In this document: positions 1 through 11,196 of the stretch, piece after piece | How the letters are laid out: each line of letters starts with the position of its first letter | Numbering within the stretch: position 1 is the stretch's first letter | Assembly: GCA_003864495.1 (NCBI GenBank) | Contig: ML133437.1 | Span: 2,294,001 to 2,358,000, forward strand | From: Nemopilema nomurai | Taxonomy: Eukaryota; Cnidaria; Scyphozoa; Rhizostomeae; Rhizostomatidae | Reading direction: 5' to 3' | DNA length: 64,000 nt | Made by a program: the position numbers and the translations under genes | The notes under the pieces: generated by a model | What the model saw: the letters and a program-made list of their open reading frames with translations, nothing else | Databases searched by the model: none | What the model was told of the DNA's origin: nothing

Positions 1-418
1 CGTCTTAACGAAGACATGATTTTGCCACTTAGCTTGCTCTGACGCTGGTGACATCCATCACTCGAGTGGACACGACAAGGCTTAGCCAGGTATATTACTT
101 CACGTCTTGTTTACAATTGTTTAAGATTTGAAGTATTGATATATCCTCGAGGTTCGTCGTTTTGAATGTTTACTCTTGAATCTGAAACGTGGATGCTTTT
201 GGACCTGGAAGGTTTCATCATAACAAATCTAGATGAAGCTCTGAACTGAATAAGGAGTAACTTGTTCGTAGAATTAAAAAGTTTATAATTACAAAAGCAT
301 TTGGAATTTGCTTTCATACTTACTCCTCAACTTTGCTTCTAAGCAACTTTGCTTTTCAACTATGTTATCTATTGGCTTTGTTGCATTCATATGAAAATAA
401 GTATTCCGTCTTTCTCAG
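1..418 (+). other. Intron of CAND1 (partial)
   Basis: I see no exon before the acceptor at 417-418 (polypyrimidine run then CAG). Reading upstream in all frames gives no match to the CAND1 segment expected before the first visible exon, so this is taken as intron. Confidence 0.6.
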
Positions 419-3400
419 GTGCAAGAGAAAATTCTACCGGCGACCGTAGAGCTTACAAGATCTCCTTTGCTTCAAGGTCTGATTCATGTGTTTTTGTCCG
501 TTTTCTGCCTTTTTATTCAATTAAAGTTCACGCCGTGTGGTATTCTAATTGGTGATTTTCATTCCCTTGCTAAGACAGAGTTTTCATTCCCTTGCTATAT
601 AAGTCAATTTGTCTTCACGCTTATAAATGGTAACCACTATGCCACTAGTCAGGGTCTTGGAAACACTTTTGCTAAAATTTTGCAAGTCTCTTCGTAGTAG
701 CGGCCATCCAACGCCCCCACCTTTAAATGTGGAAGCTTGAAAGGGGCATCTTACTACAACTGCCACGCTTTTTTTATTGTGTGAACTGAAAGTAAATTTT
801 TTCGATCCAGGCTCCGCGCTGATGGCCATGCTGGCGTTCTTGACCGAAGCTGTCAAGTCAGACAGACCTGGCCTATCGTATCATATTCTATTGCAGGTAA
901 GTCCTGGGCGCAGTCAAACGGCCCTCTTGTCAATCGGCAGTATTCCAGCGGCAGTTGTAGCTAAATGATCATAAAGACCATTTCGGATGCCCTATCATGC
1001 AGGGGATCGAAGATTCCATGCAGTGACATGGGTTGACTAGAAGTAGGGCTTTGGGTTGAGCAGTCTATAGTGGGTGTAACGAGAAGAAAGGAGGTCGTCG
1101 ACTCTAAATGGCAGGAATAATGAATGGACAGCGATCCGAAAAATACATTATAGAATTGGTCATCATGATTAAATAAAAAAATGCTATGGATGCAGCAGAC
1201 TCTTTGTCGTGTGATATATCTATGTGATATATGTTATGTGATTTGTCAAGTACAGAAGCCAGACATTTTGGATGAACATTTTACAACTCTTCTCTTGAAT
1301 CGATTCATCAACTTGTGTTTTTTGCAAAGACGTACTTTGTTTCAACCTTTTTGTCTGATGCCTATTTGGTACTCGTAACCGTAATGCCATCTGTGAATAA
1401 ATCAGTGTTTCAAGAGCAGGTGGCGTTTTTTTTAAGTTTTGGTTTCTATTGGTTCTGAAATTTTTTATTTATGATCAGTCTTGTTTCTCTTTCAAATTCT
1501 CCTGCCGCTAATACTTGCAAATTGTATTAATTCAATCATTTTTGAACACGCCCCAGATGATTCTCTTTATCTGTAGATTTTAACCAAACCAATTTACGAC
1601 CACGATGCCTCGCTTCAGTCATTGGCCGTTCACAAACAAGTACGTATCCGTTACTGCAGAGTTTTCGTCTCAATTTAATCAACAAATTGAATGATTACAT
1701 CTCTGATTGCATCCTACTGTCTTGCAAACGATAAGTCATGGCCCAGAGATTTCTTGATGTCGATTTGCAATGCTTGAATTCATTCTGTTTCTTTATTTGA
1801 ACGCTGAAATACCACGGAAAGATCGAAAATCTCTACGTGGCAGATAACTCAGTCAATAGATTAAAAATAGAAAATGCATTTTAGTTCAGTTAATGAGCAC
1901 CCAGAATTCTTTGACCAGCAAAACTGATGGGATTCGTTTATCGCTAACGAAGGCTCCACATCTGACGATACCTTGAAAACTAAATCATCAAATGAAAAAC
2001 TTTTCCTAAGACAACCTTTTATTTCCCAGTGATACGAAACAACTGTTCACACGTGGAACCTATTCCTGACTCCCTTGTGCCTAGCCACACAATCTCCTTT
2101 TTGCAGGCATTCCATTCAATCGCGAAATGCGTCACAGTACTCACCATTGTGTGCAAGCACGAAGCGGATGCTGTCGTATCAAAGTTCATTGCGGATATTA
2201 TGGTGACTGCTCGTTACACTATGCTATCTCTTTGTTATTAGCAGGCTACCCCCGTCCCATCTATCCAACGCCTAATGTTTAAGCTGTCAGCCGCAGTCCT
2301 TTAAACCCAAACTTCGAAAATCGAACACAAATGTCGCACGTTGTAGTTTTGTCCAATCATTGATGGCCTGACAAGCGAGTGCAACACCCTGCTCCGGGCC
2401 TACATCACAGAAACCGTTCTATACCGCACGATCATTATTCCATCGTGAGGTCATTATCTCATGCCCTTGCCATCGTATTCTTTTGATCTTTTACACCTTA
2501 TGGCTTTCCTTTGAAGCATTCTATCTATTGGTAAAGTCACTTCTTTTTCTTCATGTAAACTGCGTAATTTTTCTTTTCATTTCTTGGCCTAACCTCAGCC
2601 CCTGTATTTTGTTGTAGGACTCGAAGTCGTCAGATTCAGTGCGTCTTTTTGCGCTTCTGGCGCTGGGCGAAATCGGAAGCTACATGTAAGCAACCTATTC
2701 CTCCCTACTTTATATAGTGGTATAAGTTAACCGTCCCAAGCAACTCTTTGTTAGGCCCACATTCCATCTAGTATTTATTTGGCCTTTACCTCTCTTCTCT
2801 GCTTTGTGTTTCAGTGATTTGAGCCGGGAGAAGAAAGTGAAGGCTGTAGTTATCGAGTCGTTCTCATCGGATTCAGAAGACGTCAAATCTGCTGCCGCGT
2901 ACGCCCTAGGTATGAGAAACTGCTTTGTTACCAAGAGATATCCTTCTTGGTTCTGCGGCACAAAGCTTCCTGCAATCATCTGCTTCCAGATCTCAGCTGA
3001 TGCCACTGCCTATGTGATCTACCAACACTGGAGCCTGTTCTAGCACCAACTACTAACGATTTGGCTGCATTTGTTCAAACTTGCAGCCATCTTGGGCATT
3101 TTGGCTTTATGATTACAATAGCTTTCAATCATATTTTTATAACTTACATGACTGTCTCAATTCGTTGGTTTTTAATTAATGATATTTGCCTTTACAGGTC
3201 ATGTTTGCATCGGAAATTTGAACGAATACCTGTCATTCATATTGCAAGAAATTCAAGAAAACCCAAAGAGACAATATCTACTTTTGCAGTCACTGAAAGA
3301 GGTCAGATTACAATCCTTGTGTATTGTTTATCACTCTTGTTAATGAGACCAGTTCAATAAAATCAAACTATTCTGAGTTTAGTCCTTCATCTCTTTGCAT

Positions 3401-6400
3401 CTTGGAGTCAAGTTGGTTTTGCATCTTAACAGTTTGTAATGTTGAGTGTAAATCTCTTCCGGGTATTCTTCTTGTAATGTTGAGTGTAAATCTCTTCCGG
3501 GTATTCTTCTTGTAATGTTGAGTGTAAATCTCTTCCGGGTATTCTTCTTGTAATGTTGAGTGTAAATCTCTTCCGGGTATTCTTCTTGCAATATGCAAAA
3601 CAAGGAAGAAGAAGGTGAATTTTCTTGGATTCGTTTACATTGATCATCTTTCCGGCTCGAAACAACAAACTTCAACCTTTTTCTAAATTTCACGTTTCAA
3701 AGTTTTTCACAGTTCCTTTAAGACTCTTGCTCATTGTTGCTTTTAACCTTAATTCAGTATCTGCTATTTGCGGCATAATTAATGTTTTTATTGAATACGA
3801 AAACAGCCTCAAGGAAGGCGCACTAGGACCAAAGTAATCAACCTCTTAAGAATCAGTCACACGGTACTATCAAGTACCTATCAACCTCGAACTCGGGTTG
3901 CCCGAGCCAGCCTCCCATTCAACTAACAATCTGGTTTTGTCTTCGTCAGGTTATATCTTGCCAATCTGCTAACAGCGAGTCGGTCAAGGCATTGAGTCCT
4001 TTCCTCCCTCCAATCTGGTACGTACCTCCCAGCCTTTGACTCTTCAAACACAGACTTACATACTCACATACCTTAATGGTTTTCCTATGTTCTATTTGCA
4101 CAAAGGTGTTTGGAATTGAAGCAGTCGAACTTGCCTAGCTGTCGTACTAGTTATCTTGGTTTTTGCATCACTTTTTGCAATGAATGGTCATTTTTCTAGA
4201 CAAGAGGTGATTTTTTGACAACCATATAAAAGCTCTTTTTTTGTTATTTCATTCGTTGACGATAGTCGAGAAAAAGTGACTTTCATTTGATTTTGTAAAT
4301 TATTTATTTTAATTGATTTTCAAAGGAATTTGCTGTTCGCTCACTGTGAAAGCAAAGAGCAAGGAACGAGAAATGTCGTCGCCGAGTGCCTCGGGAAATT
4401 GACCTTAATTGATCCGACCGAACTTTTACCAAAACTGCAGGTACTCTTCTGTTTCAACGTGATATTTCCAAGGCTACACATTTGTTTTCTGTCACTTTTT
4501 CATTTGATCATATTGGGGTATCGACCATAATGGTAGAAAGGGGGCAGTAGCAATAATTTACTGACCCTTAAAAGTCATGTTGGCACAAGGAGCAAAATAG
4601 TGTTGAAATCTGTTATTCAGGCGGAGATTGAAGTCATTCTTGTTTTGTTCTTTTATTGCCTTTTGACAGAGACTTTTTTCTGCTTCATGGCTGAATGATC
4701 CTCTCTCTTTGCCCCCTTGATATCTCACCATCAGATGGTTAAAGCAAATATATGATTATTAGAAGCTATAATATGAATTGGTTATTAGTTTGTGATGACG
4801 AAACTAGCTGTATAGAATCTGTCGCTCATCATGTCATATTTGGCCCGCAAATTAACGAAGCTTATTTTTACTGTAGATGATCTTTGACCTTTTGTCATCT
4901 GATTTCAGGAAAAACTGACGTCACCATCAGCATACGTTCGCAGCACCGTCGTCACTGCCTTCAAATTCACCATCACCGACCAGGTGATTGTCACATGACT
5001 AACCAGTCTCTGTCTCACCAGGGCTGGCGAAACCAACATGGTCATGGCCCCCAATTTTTGTAGAGCAAAATATTGTTCAAGGTCATGTAGAGAGAAATAG
5101 AAAGAAGGACCTAATCTTCACATTTTGCCCCCCCCCCCCCTACTTTCTAATTCAAATCGCCAGCCCCGTTTGCTGCCCTCTAACTGCTTCTTGGCAAGAA
5201 TTGCGTATATGTCTTTAATTTGTTGTCGTTTTCAAATCATATCATCTCTTGTTTGCAATTGAGATCCTAGATTATGTTGTGACTTGTTAGTGAAAAGGTA
5301 TTGCTGATCTGCAATTTTTCGGAACAGGACTACATCAAAGAACCATTCGACTCATTTTCATGCATGTGCATTTCACTAAGAAGGAAGAGCAGAAACTGAC
5401 TCCGCGTTTTTACTCTCACGTTTCTACCTGTTCATTACATGTTTTCTTCGTGTCTCCTTCGCAGCCTCAACCAATTGATGACATGCTGAAGCAGTGTGTC
5501 AGGCATTTTCTTAATCCCATTACAGACGAGGACCTGGTGCGTTTCAACTAGTTATCATTCCTGCTTTATTCAAAAATGATGTAAACCTGTAATACCTTGT
5601 TTAAATGTATTTTGTTTTCTACCAAAACACTGGTCGTTTCAAGCTAATTTAAAACCTTCAATTTGCGAGATTAATGAACAATGAATTTTGGCTCGTCAAC
5701 CGTCTATTAAGATGTTTTCTAATTCGAGATACGCTTTTTGTTCATATCTTTTCATGTCCTTGTTTTATTTTTCTGTCATTTTTCCATTCTCTTCTATGAA
5801 GAAGCTTACTTTGATCTCGCGCTTATTGTACTTTCCAAAGCGCTAATCATTGGAGTTCGTTTTAGAACGTTCGTCGTGTTTCCTTGGTAACATTCAACTC
5901 AGCAGCCCACAACAAACCCGGTTTTATTCGCGATTTGCTTGCCGACATCCTGCCTCATCTTTATAACGAGACTAAAATCAGGGTAGGTATCAACATGGTA
6001 TTTGATGACATGATTTCAAATACTCATGATGTCTGTTCTGCCGGGTGTGTATCGGGCTTTCCCCGATGCTCAGTGGCAGGTGATGCGTCAATTTTTTTGA
6101 ATCTTGCACTAGCTGCTTTTTGAAAATGACGTCACTATTTGGTCAGTGTGTCACAAAAGTGTGCACGGTTCGTGTTAACCGCGCAGATTTGCTACGATTT
6201 ACTATATAGCCAGCGACTATATGTACTTTTTAACGGCCTACTGTGTTAAGTAAAGTTAGACATCTTGAGCCTGTGATGGGGGAGTTTGTTCCCCTCGCGA
6301 AAATTGGCACAGGACAAGTGTCCATCACAGACCTATACATCTAGCTATATATCTAGATAGTACAGTATAGTCGTATAAATATGTTTATATGAATAAAGCT

Positions 6401-9400
6401 GTTATATAATCTCGCCGTATTCGTAGTTATTCGTCTTACTTCTTGCCGTTGTAAATGTTTTGCGTCCCATTTCCCCGCCTCTGCATTTAACTTCTCCACT
6501 CTGTTGTTGCTTTGCAGAAAGAGCTGATAAGAGAAATGGAAATGGGGCCTTTCAAGCATACAGTCGATGATGGCCTGGACATACGAAAGGTAGGGTGTCT
6601 CTTTCGCTTCCCTTTGCTAAGCTCCTTTGATTTAAATCACTTGTCAATGTCCAGTTTTATTATGGTTATCAGGCGTTTTAAACACAAGGGGATGTTATTG
6701 AAGAAGATTGGCTAGCTGCAGAATGTATTGACGACCCTCTCCCATTGTATAGTACACCCATGACACGTCATCAGGCCGCAAAACGAGTTGTAGCAAATTT
6801 GAGCCCAGGCTGGCAATGTTTAATTACAACCATCCCTCGTTGACTCTGTTTTATTATTCCTTCTAGGCCGCGTTCGAATGTATGTACACGCTTTTAGACT
6901 CGTGTTTGGACCGGCTCGACATTTTCGAGTTCCTGGTTCACGTTGAAGACGGCTTAAAAGACCACTACGACATAAAAGTAAGACGATTTTCTACACCAGT
7001 CCCTTACTGCTGGTTTGATTTCTGCCGGGAGTATGTCTAAATGCTCCACTGCTCAGCGATATGTTCCGCTTTTTCTACATTTAAAGACATCTGAATTGCA
7101 ATTCACAATAGCAACTATGAAAACGTCCCTCAATCTGAACCACGAAAAATTTCATCACAGTTCGGTATCTAATACGATCTGTGAAAAAATTGTGGTTTCG
7201 TTTTTCGTAAAAAATGTATTTCGAATTGTGAAATGCTAAAGTACTTTTAACAATGATCAACGTTTACCTATAATGTTGCTTGAAGCTTTTCAGTTTATGT
7301 TGCTTCCAGATAGCAGAAACATCGACACATTTTTGTGGAAAATTCCAGCTTTTTGTTAATGATTTACGGTTCAATGCTAAAAGTGCCAGGTAATTTACCT
7401 CAAGTATTTTTTCTTAAGTATTTTAACTAAATATTCTTTTTTGACGCAATTTTTTGAAATAGTTTTCCTGTTTCAGATGCTGACGTATTTATGCTCATCC
7501 GACTTTCAACTCTCTGTCCAAATGCTTTATTGCAACGTAAGACGATAATTTCGTTTTCAAGTTGATAAGATGATAGGTTGAAAATTTTAGTGGATAATTG
7601 ATTTCTAAACATGCTAATTAATCGGAAGGTTTGGCTTTGATTTATTCGAAACCATTTGAATTAGAAGGATGCAAACTTATCAGTTAGAATACAGAAGGCA
7701 CGAGCAAAGAATTTTATAATTCAATCGATTAAAACAAATTTCTTCTACTCATAAGCAAACAAGGTATTGCTTAAAACATTCATAATTGTTGAAGCACCGT
7801 AATATAATATTCCAGCAGTTATATAACTTCTGGGAAAGGTGCTAATGTAAGAGGCATCTCGTCTGCACTGCAGAAGAACGTTAAACGTCATTGACAATGT
7901 GTCGCTTTGGTTGATTCAGATCTGGATCGAATAATCGAGCCCTTGAGGACGACGGTGCAAGCCAAGGTGAAGGCCTACTCGGTCAAACAAGAATTCGAAA
8001 AGCAAGACGAGCTCAAAAGGTCGGCCCTGCGCGCCTTCGCAGCTCTACAACAGATTCCCGATGCAGGTGAGGCCATGACGTTGCTGTTGTTGCGGTTGCA
8101 CGAGTCGCTTCTAGTCTGTTGGGGATGTTTACCGTCGAAGAGGGAAGGGGGGGGGGGGGGGGACTAACTGATGACAGAAATTGAAAGAGAGGGCTATGTT
8201 TGACTGTGATTGGTATTATGAGGGATATGCAGGGAATTCACGATGGTACACCTGTAAACATCACCTGTCGATGGTATTCCTATGCTAAAAGCATCAATGC
8301 AAATCCCGATTAAACACTACATACGAAACGAATATCGCAGAGATTTCCACGATGCAAATCGCATCTATTTTTTGTCGCTTGCAACAATTATCCTTGTAAC
8401 ATCTTGCTGCAACACAAATTCCCTTCTATAGTATGAAAAAATGAAGTTTATCACAACAATGTGTTGATAGTTTTAATCGCATCTTAATTTTTGATAAGCG
8501 TTCTATTCACGCTGAAGTCGCTCGGCGACTAGTCGTCCTTCTCAAGGGTTGCTACGTCAGCATGTCGAACAACATACAACAACAACACGCGGCAAATAGG
8601 CCGTACAGGCAGCCCTCGACGGCGTTCGCCTGCTCTGCGTCCCTTCGCATCGTCCCTAGGTCATAGTCCGGGTTGTATGCATACATTTCTTGTCCGTCCG
8701 GTTGTGTTGCTTGAATTAGTTCATCCGGGGGCTCGTTATTTGCAAGCAGCATCCATCTGGGTCTTTCCTGCGGTTTTCCCGCGGTAAATGGCTGAAACGT
8801 GTCCCGCATTTCAGCGAAATGTCAGGGGCTGACAAAAGAATTACTTCTAGGGTCTTTTATTTTACTCTTTTCCTTCTTTGAGAAGTATATTTCAACTTGC
8901 TTTCGACAACATACAATCTTTTCCAGTAGCCTTTCTTTCCTTTGCGTTATAACCAGAATATTTGATATTTCTTTATGTTTCGCAATTCCAATCACCTATA
9001 ATGGCTGCGAATGTGTCGTTCGAGTTATCGTTGTTGTTGCTTCGCAGGCAGATAATCGGAGCTGCAATGTCTCCTTACTGTTCATCCGATAACTGTGCCG
9101 TGTGATTCATAGCTAGTTTGAGTTGCGTTCTTCCTTCGGCATATTTCAATTTTCAGCGACGTCAACTGTGCCAATCTTATGTCCGCCTTGGCTGTTTCGC
9201 ACTTTCCGCCGCCCTTCCACCTCCTGCCAGATCAAAATCAGCCGATACTTCGAATCCCTGCGCCTGAAATGCCCCCATTTAGAACAGTTTATAGCTGAGT
9301 CCGCGTCCTTTTCTTGTCCTATTGATTCTCATGAAAAGATTCGCCTTGTACCCGTTTTATGATAAGCAGGTCCCATTTGGTTGCCTCGCTTTGCTGGCAC

Positions 9401-10055
9401 CGGGCGCAATTCCCAATGTATACATCAAAATCCAAATTCACGACTTTATTCAATAAACGCTTCCTCAAACACACCGTAAATATAATAAGAAAAGCATATT
9501 TTTTGTCCTAATAATTAGCCGTATATTGCTAACTTTGAAGTTGTCAAGTGCGCTAGCAAGCGTCAGTGTCCATTTTAAATGGCGACCAGGCGTGAGATGC
9601 ATCTTAATGCTGGCATAATTCTGCTTATTTGTTTTGAAATCGAAGGCAGCGAAGATTCTCATTTTAAACATGTCTGCTTCATTTGACTGTTTCTTTTCGC
9701 CCGTTTCTGACGCTTACACTTAACGTGTATGATCGAAGAACACCTTGTAAATGCCAACTTCGGAGTTTTCAAGCTCTTTAGAAGTTTCTACAGGGCAAAT
9801 TGTTCTAGTCAATTTGAAGTTGCTGATTTAAAATCATTGTTTTATTTCAATTTTAACTATGAACAGGTAGCAATTCCCTTGATTTATCGCTTCCTAACGA
9901 GTGTCTTTCCTGTGTTTTCCTTAGATGTCAACCCACTCCTGGTGGACTTTTTGTCGCAAATCAACGCCAGCCAAGAGCTTTCCGCCCTCTTCGAATCAGT
10001 GCAGAGAGACCCATCCGCCGCCAGTAATACTGAGTCGATGGACACAAGTCAATGA
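419..10055 (+). CDS. CAND1: Cullin-associated NEDD8-dissociated protein 1, C-terminal part
   Basis: CAND1 is a HEAT-repeat solenoid that binds un-neddylated cullin-RBX1 and exchanges substrate-receptor modules of SCF-type ubiquitin ligases. Exons: 419-476, 811-896, 1577-1639, 2107-2202, 2618-2685, 2815-2909, 3198-3301, 3950-4017, 4326-4440, 4909-4983, 5465-5536, 5866-5982, 6518-6589, 6867-6977, 7477-7536, 7920-8066, 9925-10055. Together they encode about 512 residues, the last two fifths of a family protein of about 1,230 residues. Diagnostic stretches are [26 protein letters not shown], [64 protein letters not shown], and the ESMDTSQ end. Exon phases agree throughout except 7477-7536, which is one base short and breaks the frame near 7491. 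The 5' exons lie left of the window. The last intron (8067-9924) contains an opposite-strand gene. Identification is very secure; the broken exon is discussed in the findings. Confidence 0.96.
3436..3587. repeat. 38-bp tandem repeat, four copies
   Basis: Four near-identical 38-bp units begin at 3436, 3474, 3512 and 3550 (unit starts GTAATGTTGAGTG and ends TATTCTTCTT), inside the CAND1 intron 3302-3949. Because 38 is not a multiple of three, the array produces overlapping shadow ORFs in all three minus frames; none is a gene. There are no spacers, so it is not a CRISPR array. Confidence 0.95.
7477..7536 (+). other. CAND1: CAND1 exon with one-base deletion (frame break)
   Basis: The exon starts in phase 0 with M-L-T-Y-L, then the conserved sequence ([14 protein letters not shown]) continues only in another frame. 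The exon is 60 nt. The flanking phases (37 whole codons before; next exon starting with the last two bases of a split codon) require 61. One A appears to be missing near 7491, where the conserved reading needs two. Confidence 0.9.
8147..8162. repeat. Poly-G run (16 G)
   Basis: Uninterrupted run of 16 G in the last CAND1 intron. It is one of seven G/C homopolymers of at least 10 bases in the window. Confidence 0.95.
8552..8809 (-). CDS. CYSTM-domain tail-anchored membrane protein, nested in CAND1 intron
   Basis: Single-exon 85-residue ORF inside the last CAND1 intron, on the opposite strand. The C-terminus is the signature of CYSTM proteins: a short hydrophobic stretch with a run of cysteines (AACCCCMLF) ending in DMLT, the same last four residues I recall for animal CYSTM1. 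The N-terminal ~60 residues are polar with proline, Asp/Glu and Tyr, as expected for the cytosolic part. CYSTM proteins are small cysteine-rich tail-anchored membrane proteins linked to stress responses; the precise role is unclear. The start is the first ATG of the frame. A further 5' exon is possible because a CAG preceded by GTTT occurs just after the ATG (about 8792), which would make an upstream start. No poly(A) signal is obvious. Confidence 0.72.
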   Translation of the reverse strand: MRDTFQPFTAGKPQERPRWMLLANNEPPDELIQATQPDGQEMYAYNPDYDLGTMRRDAEQANAVEGCLYGLFAACCCCMLFDMLT

Positions 10056-11196
10056 AACTCGATATGACGTCATAGCTACCGCCTTCAAGCCCCCTCAGCT
10101 CGCTCGCTCATCATTACAGTTTTACGTCGAATTTCTGCTGTGTCAAGTTAATATTATGTAATATTGTTTATCAAACCAGCAAGTATAGAGGCAGCAATCA
10201 CTGCAACAAGAAGTGCTTTTAGTCGTCAAATCCCCCCCCCCCCCTTCCCATGCGTACGTTTTCATTAATTTAGATGGAGCCCCTTTGTTTCCACAGATTC
10301 CACTGATTGGGGAAGTGATTGGGGAAGGGATTGGGGAAAGAGAAACCGCGTACCCTATCTTCTCCAGCCCGTTATCTTTTGGTTGCCTTAGCCTTGGTTT
10401 TTACGAATTCCCTCCCGATTGCAAACGATAAAGGCGATTTGTGTTATCTGTGAGACTGGCATTGCTTAGCAACCGTTTAATGTGCTACTGTGGAGTTTTA
10501 CATTACGTTCTTTGTTCATCTTTCAAAGACTTTACCTATGCCAACATTTGGAGTGTTTTCTTTTTTCCCTTCTCCACTAGCCTGAACTTTCTTTAAGTTT
10601 TCGGAAAGACAACCGTTTTCAAGGATTCCTTGAGAATGATCCCTTTGAAAATGAAGTTGTGGCCATTTTATTAAAGTTAATACAGCTTTAGAATTTCAGG
10701 AAACTTTTAAAAATACGGTTTGGCTTGTTATCGACGAAGAATGCTAAATCAGATGCATGATATACTAAAATGCCGCTTAGATGATTTTAGTTCTTTGGCT
10801 ACTGCTAAATGTACGGATGGAACCGAGACCACTCTTTCACCTTAGTTATTCGACATATTTTAGTCTAAATTAATGCAAAGAGTTCAATACCGTGGAAAGA
10901 TGCCGACTTTGCTATAAATTATTCGAAATCCTACCAATTCAAATAAAAGCTAGCAGCTTAAACGTTAGTTCTTATTGTGTTTGCTGTTTATACTAAGAGC
11001 TAGTTAATTTAAATCTTTGTGGTGATTTGGATGCAGATGATTATTATGTTGATCGGGGCGGCCTGTTGGGCTTTTGCTGTTGTTGTTGCTGCTGGTGAAG
11101 CACACACGAGGTAGCCGCGAGTGCAGTGTTTTCATTGAATTGCATTGATGTCAGTTGTTACGTCACGCTGTCACGCTCACATCGCTCCTTTCAGTT
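10056..11196. other. CAND1 3' end and DDX21-like promoter region
   Basis: About 1.1 kb between the CAND1 stop and the first helicase codon. It contains a C13 run (10232-10244), an imperfect 12-bp triplet repeat of ATTGGGGAAGKG type around 10305-10341, and AATAAA at about 10942 that could end CAND1 transcripts. A good 3' splice site (CTCCTTTCAG) ends at 11194, two bases before the helicase ATG, so an untranslated or coding upstream exon may exist here. No further coding sequence recognised. Confidence 0.5.

Noticed and set aside
3436..3587. CRISPR array
   Set aside because: Units are directly adjacent with no unique spacers, and the DNA is animal nuclear sequence.
3368..3693. Three overlapping minus-strand ORFs of 76-104 codons
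   Set aside because: All come from the 38-bp tandem repeat read in three frames, inside a CAND1 intron.
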